From Phlegmacium glaucopus (Eukaryota > Basidiomycota > Agaricomycetes > Agaricales > Cortinariaceae), in the NCBI GenBank assembly GCA_015039465.1, contig MU130046.1, positions 65,501 through 129,500 of the forward strand: a stretch of DNA of 64,000 nt. Reading direction: 5' to 3'. The translations under genes and the position numbers were made by a program. Of this stretch, positions 1-9,831 are shown piece after piece. Below the pieces are notes generated by a model. The model ran no database searches. It was not told where the DNA came from and was given only the letters and a program-made list of their open reading frames with translations. Each line of letters begins with the position of its first letter. Position 1 is the first letter of the stretch.

Positions 1-482
1 AGTTGTTTTGGTAAGCAAGTTGCTATTGTAGGGGTAACGAGTAGTATGAGAGTTACAGAGTGTGATACGAGAGGTAACAAAAGTGATAGCTGTACGAGGA
101 TTCGTATATGGTAGGCAAGCAAGGAACCGATCACTAGGTCGTTTCGCTAGTTAGATGATAAGCGCAGCCAGTAGCCGAGCGCAAACTAGCATAGGAACCA
201 GGTAGTAAAGTTCTTGCCGGGGAAATACCTGCGTAGTTGATGTAGAGGGTAATACATTTTCCGAAACAGTAGCAACAACACCGATACCTGGGTGTTCAGA
301 AGGGGAGTCGGTAGATAGAACGGTATGGACCGAGCCAGGAACGCGATTCAGGGCCGCTTCCAAAATAGGTAATCAAATTCAAAGTCCGCTTATTTTCATG
401 ATGGCGACTTTTAAGCTTTCTTCTCACGCTACCAATCAGTATTGGTGCGCGACACCGCGAGGCATCCGCGTATACTGCGAAG
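1..482. other. Unassigned sequence at the window edge
   Basis: I see no convincing gene here. A 70-codon minus-strand frame at 151-363 has no recognisable motif. The stretch precedes the decayed retrotransposon, and no reverse-transcriptase active-site motif can be read, so it is either a scrambled part of that element or unrelated flank. Confidence 0.4.
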
Positions 483-2901
483 TTGTTAAATCACAAAAAT
501 AACCAGTTTACGAACCTAGAGGTTATATGGATCCTATCAGCGGAATGGCCAATTCCGACAAACAAAAAGGAAGTCCAGTCATTTCTAGGCTTTACCAGCT
601 TTTACCGAAGGTTCATCCAAGACTTTTCTCATCATGCCCATCCCTTGTTTGATCTCACTAAAAGTGATGTTAAATGGAGATGGAACACGGAAGAGCAGTT
701 GGCGTTCGATTCTCTCAAGAACCTGATCACTTCAACCCCGATTCTAGCCTCTCCGGACAATTTCAAGCCGTTCCGCATTGAAGCAGACAGTTCCAACTTC
801 ACAACCGGAGCCGTACTCTCCCAACAATCCCTCAATGATGAGAAATGGCACCCAGTTGCGTTCCTGTCTAAGTCCTTATCTCCGGTCAAACAGAACTACG
901 AGATCCACGACAAAGAGATGCTAGCGATCATCCGAGCCCTAGAAGAGTGGAGACACTTCTTCGAAGGTGTGGAACACAAGTGCGAGATCTGGACTGATCA
1001 CAAGAACTTGGAATACTTCATGACAGCCAAAAAGCTCAATTGGAGACAAGCCTGTTGGTCATTGTTCCTAGCCCAGTTTGATTTCCTCATGCACCACAGA
1101 CCAGGCAAAAGCATGGGAAAACCGGACGCCTTGTCCAGGCGAGCGGATCACAGAACCGGAACCGGTGACAATGACAACATCACACTCCTAACTCCAGGCT
1201 TTTTTGCGATTCGGGCCTTAGAAGGACTGGAAGTCATAGGAGAAGAACAAGACGTCCTGAAAGACATCCGGAAGGGCACCCAGGAAGGCGTAAAAGAAGA
1301 GGCCATAGCTAAAGTGGTAAAGGAGTTGAAAACCACTCACACACAATCCATCCAATCGGCGGAATGGTCTCATGACAACGACATCCTCTCCTTCCGAGGA
1401 AAAATCTATGTTCCGGACATGTTTGACCTGCAAAGACGGATTGTATCCCTCTGCCATGACACCCTAATTGCTGGGCATCCTGGAAGATGGAAGACCCTCG
1501 AACTCGTATCCCGAAACTATTGGTGGCCACAGATGTCCTGATATATTGGAAAATATGCCTCAAACTGCGACCTGTGTCTTCGGACTAAGGCTCAAAGATG
1601 CCACCCAGTCGGTGAACTCCATCCCCTCCCAATTCCAAACACTCCATGGGACACAATCAGTGTGGGCTTCATAGTGGAACTTCCGGAGTCTTCAGGATAT
1701 GACTCGATAATGGTAGTAGTTGATTCAGTCACCAGACGAGCTCATTTTGCCCCAACCCTTACTACCACCTCCACATCTGGAACCGCCCGCCTTTATATCC
1801 AACATGTCTGGAAACATCACGGACTACCCCGGAGAGTGGTATCAGACAGAGGACCACAGTTCGTACCGGAATTCACTCGCGAGCTCTACCGGATCCTTGG
1901 AATTAAGTTAGCAGCTACTACTGCCTATCATCCGCAAGGAGACAGCCAGACGGAACGAGTAAATCAGGAACTGGAACAGTATCTCCAACTCTTTACAAAC
2001 CAGCAACAAACTAATTGGGCCGAACTCCTTCCCCTTGCAGAATTCCAGTACAATAATCATGTCCACTCCGCCACACAGCACCCACCTTTCCTCCTAGACT
2101 CTGGACGAATCCCCTGAATGGGTTTTGAACCGAACCAACCGGAATCCCGAATGGAGTCCGTCAATGAATTCACGGAACGAATGCGGAACACCCTAGATGA
2201 AGCGAAAGCAGCACTGGTCAAGTCTAAAGACGACATGGCAAGATATTATGATCAGAAAAGGACTTCAGCACCGGAATACAAACCGGAAGGTATACCTGGA
2301 TGCCAGCGACATACAAACAACAAGACCATCCAGGAAATTGTCCCATTGGCACCTAGGCCCCTTTCTGATCGAAGAACGAGTCGGCAACAATGCTTACCGA
2401 CCCCAACTTCCCTTGTCCATGAAACAGCTCCATCCGGTCTTCAACGTGGTCAAACTGACTCCAGCCCCGATTGACCCGATCCCTGGAAGATGCATTCCGA
2501 CTCCTCCACTTCCGGAAATCATTGATGGAGAAGAGGAGTGGGTCGTTGAGGAAATCCTCGACAGCAGAGTTATAAACAGGAGGTTCCGATACCTCGTGAA
2601 GTGGCAAGACTTCGGAATCGAACATAACACCTGGGAGCCTCAGGAAAACATACACGCCCCCAAATTAGTCGCGGAATTCCACAAGAAGTACCCTGGAGCT
2701 CCAAAGCACATCAGGATGGCCAAATTCGAACAGTTTCCTTTTGTGCTGGGACGTCACCTACCGAAGGGGGGGATGGATGTTAGGGGACACCCGACTTCAA
2801 CCCAAACCTCAACCGTAGAATCATATACCCCGCCCTTCCGACGACCTCCAACCTTCCAACCAACTCCACTTCCATCACCAGTTTACTCCAGAACCCCGTA
2901 G
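483..2901 (+). pseudogene. Ty3/gypsy chromovirus pol fragment (RNase H, integrase, chromodomain), decayed
   Basis: This is the 3' half of a retrotransposon polyprotein. The frame from 483 opens at the end of the reverse-transcriptase domain (KKEVQSFLGFTSFYRRF) and runs into RNase H, with the acidic residues visible in IEADSSNFTTGA, DKEMLAI and WTDHKNLEYF. The zinc-binding region before integrase follows (HPGRWKTLELVSRNYWWP, then CDLC after a frameshift near 1540). The integrase core carries the D-D-E signature in VVVDSVTRRAHF, VVSDRGPQF and TERVNQELEQ. A chromodomain near 2530-2690 (EEWVVEEILDSR, YLVKWQDF, NTWEP) marks it as a chromovirus. Lesions are 5' truncation, the frameshift near 1540, an in-frame TGA at 2115-2117 and a frameshift near 2288. 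Gag, protease and most of the reverse transcriptase are missing, so this copy cannot encode a working polyprotein. Confidence 0.92.
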
Positions 2902-3190
2902 TTCCGCTCCAACTCCAATCCTCCATTTCACTCCGTCTTTTATTTCTATTTTTCATATCACACCACTTCCTATTTAATTAATTAATTATTATCATATCAT
3001 TCCTTTATTTATTTGATATCTCCGTTATGTCCATATTAGTACTTAAATACCCCACAGCCTAGCAGGGATCCCCATCCTTTCCTCTTTGGATCCCCTGCTA
3101 GGTGAGTCACTTGTAGATATCCCTTTAAAATATTATTAACTTTGGATCCCCTGCTAGCTTGACTAAGTCAGCGTCGCAGTTGCCCTAACA
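2778..3190 (+). repeat. 3' LTR of the chromovirus
   Basis: The 413-bp unit begins TGTTAGGG and ends CCCTAACA, a perfect 8-bp terminal inverted repeat with the TG...CA ends of an LTR. A purine-rich tract (2763-2777, GAAGGGGGGGATGGA) lies directly upstream, as expected for the plus-strand primer. The LTR holds AT-rich sequence near 2970-3020 and three copies of a GGATCCCCTGCTAG-type motif, two of them in inverted orientation (3058-3071 against 3088-3102) and a third at 3144-3157. The 5' LTR is not in the window, so no target-site duplication can be confirmed. Confidence 0.88.
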
Positions 3191-3310
3191 GAGGAGATGA
3201 ACAAATCTAATATAGTGTTAGTAATAATTCAACTTGATATTGTTTGAATCACATACCTGAGTAATCAATGCAAGTGCCTTCCCCAAAACATCACCAGGCT
3301 CAACTGATTG

Positions 3311-3659
3311 CATCAGCAAAAAATAACCTTGGCCTGGCCAGCCCTGGCCAGCCCTGAACATCTTTGGCTAGGTTTAAAAATCTGAAAAAAATCTAACAAA
3401 TCACAGAAATATCTATAGTACCCAATTCCAAAAAAAGGTAAACAATTACATAAGACAGATGCTGAGATATTCAAGATTTAAAAACAATTTAAATCTTGAA
3501 TATCTCAGCATCTGTCTTATGTAATTGTTTACCTTTTTTTGGAATTGGGTACTATAGATATTTCTGTGATTTGTTAGATTTTTTTCAGATTTTTAAACCT
3601 AGCCAAAGATGTTCAGGGCTGGCCAGGGCTGGCCAGGCCAAGGTTATTTTTTGCTGATG
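3311..3659. repeat. Perfect 349-bp palindrome (172-bp arms, 5-nt loop)
   Basis: Bases 3311-3482 are the exact reverse complement of 3488-3659, including every homopolymer run, with only AACAA between them. The outer ends are CATCAGCAAA and its complement. No clear target-site duplication flanks it. A transcript through it would fold into one long hairpin. It could be a foldback element, or an inverted duplication made by replication or repair. Nothing in the arms looks coding. Confidence 0.95.
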
Positions 3660-3780
3660 TGTAGCTGTAAAACATCAGATAATTTAATAAAACAGGCAAA
3701 ACAACGAATTTATGAAAGTGAAGATTTAATGGAGATTTTTAATGTGAAAAAGAAGATAAATTAATGGTGGGAAAAAATAC

Positions 3781-3929
3781 AGGTCCAAACCTGAACCGGA
3801 CCTGAACTGGACCTGAACCGAAGTTCGGTTCAAAGTTCAGCCAAATGGCTGAACCGGACCAAAGGTTCGGTTCTCAGTTCACCAAAAAAGGCACCGAACC
3901 GGACCGAACCGGACTTCGGCATCCCTACT
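3781..3929. repeat. Degenerate GGACCGAACC-type repeat tract, possible hAT-like terminus
   Basis: The tract is built from variants of CCTGAACCGGAC and GGTTCGGTTC, with short internal inverted repeats around a central GTTCAGCC/GGCTGAAC pair. It ends in CTTCGGCATCCCTA, which resembles one terminal repeat of a small DNA transposon. I found no matching opposite end nearby, so this may be a single remaining terminus. Confidence 0.5.
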
Positions 3930-4282
3930 ATTTTTAGAGGAACTATTTGTGGATACGAGCGCATCAAAGTGCAGAAGGGCAGGGCAGAACAGGGACAGAG
4001 CAACCGCAGTAAGTCATGCATCACTTACTCGAAGGGATGATGCACGACTCCCTAAGCCACCACACCAATACTGCTGTCTGATAGCTACAGTTGATATTGC
4101 ATTAATACTCATCAACAATTACACTGAATCTTGCATTATATTAATTTATAATGGCTTAGGCGGCTGGAGACTCATCATGAGTCATGACATCGCATGGGGG
4201 TGGCTAGTCTAGTATTAGAATGGATTGAGGGCGGAGCCGCGGAGGATCAAGGTTGCTGGGACACGATGGGCTTGGCCTTTGG

Positions 4283-5024
4283 GTGAAGGCTAGTGATGTG
4301 CCGGGCCCGGCTTTGAGCCGGAAGCCAGGCCAAGCCAAGCCATTTTAGGCCGGGCCATAGGTGACAGCCCAGGAATGGCTTTGGCCCGGCCCAGGATAGC
4401 TCAAAGCCAAAGCCGGCGGCTCAGGCCGTGGCTTTAGCACCAGAATTTTTTTTTTAATAATTTGGATTTATTATACAGTTTCTTATCTCAGAATGCACAC
4501 CGAAAATTCTGGAAGTTATTTGGTCATCACAAGTGACATTTTCATCACCCTTCATGGTTGTTTGCTTCGGATCTTGTTCCGACCGTGACAAAAATGTCAC
4601 ATTGAAACACAACCAAATAACCTTCATAAATTTTGATGTGCAAGATACAGTCCGTAAAGAATAAAACTGCCTTGTTTATGGCAGCGAAAGCTGCTCCTGA
4701 TTACATAACCAGCAATTGAACCACTTTAGATTCCCTTTTCAGAGAGCTCTTGCATGATTAACTTTGAATATTTAGTCTGTCATTATTTGATTAGTCTACA
4801 TCACTAATATTATCCAAATATCTGATTTCCGTGGGGTTACCATAATGAAATGTAGAAGTACTGTCAAAAGCCGTGGCCTGGGCCGGGCCAAGCCAGGGCC
4901 GAGCCGGCTTTGGGGGCTTTGGCTTGGAAGTTGGCCCAGGTTTTTGTGAGGCCGGAGCCGGCTGAAGCCAGGCCAAAGCCGTGGCTTTTGGGCCAAGCCG
5001 GGCCGGAACATCACTAGTGAAGGC
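4283..5024. mobile_element. hAT-like MITE with TIRs and 8-bp target-site duplication
   Basis: The element spans 4291-5016 (726 bp). It begins TAGTGATGT and ends ACATCACTA and is flanked by the identical 8-mer GTGAAGGC at 4283-4290 and 5017-5024. An 8-bp duplication with short terminal inverted repeats is the hAT-superfamily signature. Sub-terminal sequence is rich in GGCTTTGGCC/GGCCGGGCC-type words in both arms, which could be transposase-binding repeats. The AT-rich middle (about 4450-4850) has no credible reading frame, so the element is non-autonomous. Confidence 0.93.
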
Positions 5025-5397
5025 GGCGGTCGCTGGGACGCAACCCTTCAAGATATCTTTAAAACAGAGACCTCGGTCCCCAAGCCTGATCCTGTTAAAA
5101 TGTCTTGCAGTGGTTCTCGGAGAACCTTTACGATCTACGCGTCAATGGCGACGGCTTTGGGTGGGCGTGAACATGAATTACCGATCATTACGGTCAGCTG
5201 TATCGAAGAATTGTATCGTATGGGTAAACAACAAGACCTTATAGAGATTCACTCACGCTTTTTTTCTTCAGGCATTTATTAATCCAATCTATTTCGGACA
5301 CTGCACAACCCATCAACATTTTTGATTCAGAGCAACAACCTCCATTCATTATCTCCAAAGAACCCGTCAAATCAGGATTTGGCGCAACTCATGACTT
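5025..5397. other. No gene recognised
   Basis: Short frames only. The sequence just right of the MITE continues the sequence left of it (4210-4282), so the MITE split an older segment whose nature I cannot identify. Confidence 0.4.
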
Positions 5398-5960
5398 CAT
5401 CTAGAATCGACTCCAGATATATGCGCTCTCCCATCAGCTTATTTCTCGACTCTACCAGAACCTATTCTCCTTCCAGCACATTTCCGTCCGATATGGAATT
5501 GGTGCGGAGTGGAGGAAGACAAAGTGGATACATTGCAACTCAAACTTTTGCGATGGCATATCTCTTCGGTCTCCCTTTCTAGAACATACACAACCCAACG
5601 GAATCGACTCGCTCTTCATATACTACCATCACCCCAACCATCACCCCACTTCTCTTTACTCGTTTGTATCCTCGCATTTTTTAACCAAGTCGCTATGGTC
5701 CATGAAGAAAACGGGGTAGGGATGGAAGATCTGGCTCGCTGCGGGGTCGCTCCAGGGACTGTCGAGAGAACAGCTGAGAAATTCAGATTTGGAAAGCCGT
5801 ACTATTGAGGGATTGGAGTTGGCATTGGAGTTGTTGGAGAGGAAGAAGATTCATGGGAACGATATCCAGTCGGTTTTGGACGCGTCAGGCGGATATGGAG
5901 GGATGTTGGAGGTTGCGAGAAAATTTCTATTACCAGCAGGCAGAGGACTCAAAACGTTCA
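5398..5960 (+). pseudogene. Fragment of an unidentified gene, partly repeated at 9436-9600
   Basis: A frame from 5398 reads LESTPDICALPSAYFSTLPE, then FRPIWNWCGVEEDKVDTLQL, and looks protein-like. A TGA lies directly upstream in that frame and no start codon is evident. A second open stretch in another frame near 5720-5960 reads GLELALELLERKKIHG and DASGGYGGMLEVARKF. The first 170 bp recur at 9436-9600 with small insertions, each time beside a NACHT gene copy, so the fragment appears to have travelled with the NACHT duplications. I do not recognise the family. Confidence 0.4.
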
Positions 5961-6893
5961 AACTCAATACGCTCCTCTGGAATGTTTTCCCGCCTCTATT
6001 CTGTCTCTGTCATTCTGAAGGAGGATTGAAGATTTGTCGGAATAGATGCTTGAGCAGATCTCCTACCAATCTTGAATCGACCCAGCACTGCCATTACTAC
6101 AAATGTTTGACATTCAAAGAAGGACGATGGTGAATTTAGAGAACAACCTATTGAAAGGTACTTATGACATAAAGGCCCGGCGTGGCAAATCCCCAAATTC
6201 ACAAGTATCGCATTCGCATATGGTTAGCCAATTGTGACTTGCCTCGTCGAAATAGACTACTCTCCTCATTTGACGCATGATGAAACAGTCTACTCCGTGA
6301 TCCATCCCATTCAGAGTTCGCGTATGTAAAATTCATATTGCGATTTCTTCTATCAGCTTTCGTGAATCAGGATCTTGGGAGAATCGAATGGGAATCGGAT
6401 ATTCAGCCAGATATCAAAATTGCTTTCGTGATATTGAACGCACACGCACAGGTGTAATAATAAGCTACATCTAGTTCAAGTATCTATCAGTTTTCAGCAG
6501 CGAGGGTATAAACGACAATTTTGAAGATCATACCGTTGAGCTATCTACGTATTGTATGTATATTCAATGCCCTTTTTCTAAATCAAATCCTCTCTGTCCG
6601 CTGCCGTGGACGATTTTAGTACGAGGATGCCTTGAGTTATCAAAGTCCCCGGATAGTCGCAGTTGCAAGATTTGGTTCTCTTTTTTATAGAATTGACGCC
6701 GTGCTGCCCATGATTCCGAATCACTTGATCCAATTAAGCTATCGGTGACGAGGGGCCATCGCTTGTTAAATGTCCCCAGGTGATTTCCAAACTTCGATTC
6801 GAGATCCACGAAAGGAAAATAGAGAGCACAACTTGAAGACCTTGTATATTTACATTATTAGTGTAAGACTGATCTCTCAGCCATGAGAGACAA
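5961..6893. other. 3' flank of NACHT copy 1, no gene recognised
   Basis: Bases 6564-6810 match the 3' flanks of the other two NACHT copies (9578-9830 and 49776-50010), with shared words such as GTTAAACTATCGGTGACG-like sequence. Bases 6290-6370 resemble 50100-50190. These similarities show that the duplicated NACHT unit includes roughly 250 bp beyond the stop codon. No independent gene is visible. Confidence 0.5.
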
Positions 6894-9239
6894 TCACCTT
6901 CGGAGAACTTTCGGACCAAGAAGATGCTGACATTTCTATAGATATGGGATCAACACAGATGTTGAGAGGCAATCGGCAGAAACTCACATCTAAATAGGAT
7001 TTCACAGCCAACCTTAAGGAAGCGAACCCATGCTCGCAGTGAACTTTGGCTTTGGCAGGATTTTCAAGAGGGTGATCTCGAAGGCAGATGTAGAGATCTG
7101 TCAGTGGAGCAGCCTTCAAGAGAAGTTTCGATACAGCGTCGAGACCTGTCCTATAATTTGAGACTAAAATCTCCCTCTGTGAGGCTATATGCTCAGTTAA
7201 GGACAACAACTTGGCGTCAGGTCGTTTAATACCGGTTGTGAATGGATAGGGATTAAATATTTCGCTGAATACAATGATCATTGAGAGTCGCCAAAAGATA
7301 CAAGACGGCTCATACTTACTCGTCGTTTGGATTAACCATATTTCGAAAGCATTCTAGCGCGGCATGAGCATAAACTATACCATCTACATGGTATTTGCCA
7401 GACCTATTTTTATCCCCCGAAAAATTTGATAAGTAAATGTCGATATCGTTCGTCCACAACCGTAGAAACGAAAGTATATGATGTGTTAAAGGGAAAGACG
7501 TCAGGGACTCGAGAGATTCCTGAAATCATGGAGAACCAGGCCGAATTCCACGGAAAGGGAAAGAATACCAGCCCCGCTATATCAACATTACCTCCATGAA
7601 TTTTATATTCATTGAGATTTGTAGTAAGATGTTGGTCTAAAAGCAATTGGAAGTGGCTCGAGAGTTCTTTAGCCGCCGTGTCAGCCTGAGATTCATAAAT
7701 TAATTTCAAAGTGAAGAATATCCGTAGAGACATAACAGACCTTGTACAGCCAGTCAAATAAAGACGGGAGCTCATTATGAAAGTTGGGCTGATTGATTTC
7801 ACACAATGGCCGAAGATCAGAGACTTCCATGAGATCGTTTTTAAGATTGGTAGAGTCCGCTGAAGCCCGAGAACAGTGATATATGAAAGCATTTAATAAG
7901 TAATCTTGAACACTGGAAGATCCTTGCAACCGTTGAGGACTGCGTTCTATGGTATTCATGGACGAGGTACTGACTTGACGTAGGCATTTCTGGGCTAGAT
8001 CCGTGTGGAATGCCTCTTCGTCAACATAATACCTTCCAGATCTTAGTCTGTCGACAAGGAAATCTTGTAGGGAAGCGTGGATCACTTTGATCGACAATCC
8101 ACTTGTCTGGGGTGGAGGAATATAAAGGATAGAGTGGAGATCGGACAAACAGAGGTGGACATCTTCTTCATCCAAGCCAAGTAGATCTGCGATAAAATAT
8201 GGTGTGACCGCTTCGTAGGCCGATGATTAGGAGAATCCAGATACTTCACGATAGTCGAAGCGTAGATAAACTGCCCTGAAGACTTCCGGACTAGTCGATC
8301 AATGATCTCCGCAGATGGCCAGGACTTAGGAATATAGAATGCAAGGGGGTGGTCCTCTTTAATTTCCTTGAATCGACTAAGGAGAAACAGCTTGATATCG
8401 GCGTCTGGTTCATACGAGTTGTCTAAGACAATGTGACGAGAGGCCTGAGATTTGTTCAAAATATTGAATGCCTTTACAATATGTGGCTCAGGGCGGCTGG
8501 CGACGAGAAGGATGAGTGGGACTGGGATGCGAAGAAGAGCTGTGGAAAGTACACGGATGGTGGAAGACTGAATCAAAGGACCATGGCATTCGTCAACACC
8601 GTCTATAACGATAAGCCTTGGCCATTTCTTCGTATCGGCAGGATCTACAATGGCACATGCGTTTTCTAAAGGCCGTATGATGAGCGCTTCTATTTGGGTG
8701 TCTAAAGACTTGTGAAATACTGCAGGGTCATTTTGGACGGCGGATTCAATGTATGTTCGAGTCGCTGGAATGGAAAGGGTAAGCTGATATGCAATTCATG
8801 CAATCAGGTGTTTCTCGTTATTTCGGGATTGGGATAATCTAGAGAAGAAAAAACTGGCGATGAGGAGGCCCAATGTTGCGCACATCTCTGCAATTGTTTG
8901 AACGATGGCTGATTTTCCGGCTCCTTCAGGCCCATAAAGCCACAAAACATCCTCTGATTCCTCGGCGTGTTGTATCCACTGCATAATTTCTGCTAAGACG
9001 GCCTTGCGGGTATTCGGATGACATTTGGGTGCGTCAAAACGTTCTCCAGAGTCATAGAAAGCGCCAGTCGCGATATTTGCATAGTGAATCTTGAAGCCTG
9101 TTCAGCATCAGATACGAGTTGCAGGTTACTTAAAGGTTAGATGAGTGGGAACTCGAAATCGACCTTTCGATGTGGGTGGTGCAGTGGTTTGTGTGAATGT
9201 GCCGCCTTGGATAATGATATTTCGGAACCTTGTAAACAT
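6894..9239 (-). pseudogene. NACHT-domain NTPase, copy 1, broken
   Basis: This is homologous along its length to the intact copy at 9832-12382. The P-loop reads GPEGAGKSAIVQTIAE. Three lesions are visible. An in-frame TGA follows NNEKHLIA (near 8803), where the intact copy has TCA. About 140 bp are missing near 8210, where the intact copy runs from HRPMKRLNIV to VTPYFVADLLG; the deletion joins at a short shared AAGCGGT-like word. The first exon is degenerate. The introns have the same positions as in copy 2, including a 55-nt intron starting GTCTGTTATG. The C-terminal exon ends KCQHLLGPKVLRR then TGA at 6894. A translated product would stop soon after the Walker A motif. Confidence 0.85.
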
Positions 9240-9435
9240 AGTAGAGGTTGCGAAGAACTTAGAGTATCGAGCCTTGATTAGCTCTAGAAGTTGAGGTCAT
9301 ACGTTCAAAAGATTGCTCAGTGGAATTGAACAACCTTCATCGATATGATCTACCCGGGTCCCAAGCCATCCGTTTCGGGTACCTGGATCATGGTGGATTT
9401 GCCAGAATTAACCAGTGACAATGCTTAAAGTCTAG

Positions 9436-9831
9436 AATCGACCCCAGATATATCATATATGCGCTCTCCTGTTAACTTATCTCTCGGCTCTATCAGAACC
9501 CATTCTCCTTCCAGCGATTTTCCATCCGATATAGGATTGGTGCGGAGTGGACGAAGATGAAGTCGATACATTGCAACTCAAGCCTTTCCGACGCCATATA
9601 TCCTAGTGTACTTTGATTTATCGAAGTACTTGGATCGTCGCAATTCCAAGATTTGGTGCTTTTTTTCATAGAATTGACGCAGTGATTCCGAATCACTTGA
9701 TCCAGTTAAACTATCGGTGACGAGGGGCCATCGCTCATTAAATGTCCCCAAGTGATTCTCAAACTTGGACTCTAGATCCATGCATGGAAAATAGAGAGGA
9801 TAACTTGAAGACCTTGTATATATATACATTA
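9436..9831. repeat. Duplicated flank between NACHT copies 1 and 2
   Basis: 9436-9600 repeats the unknown gene fragment at 5398-5560. 9578-9830 is the NACHT 3' flank shared by all three copies. It reads open on the minus strand (DLESKFENHLGTFNERWPLV) but lies beyond the stop of the intact gene. I treat it as flank and not as coding sequence. Confidence 0.55.

Noticed and set aside
151..363. 70-codon minus-strand frame as a gene
   Set aside because: No motif, no partner exons, and it lies next to decayed retrotransposon sequence.
632..889. Minus-strand frame opposite the RNase H region
   Set aside because: It is a shadow of the retrotransposon polyprotein on the other strand.
9578..9830. C-terminal extension of the NACHT protein (DLESKFENHLGTF frame)
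   Set aside because: The spliced model of the intact copy stops at 9832, and its exons sum to a multiple of three. The conserved region beyond is better explained as duplicated 3' flank.
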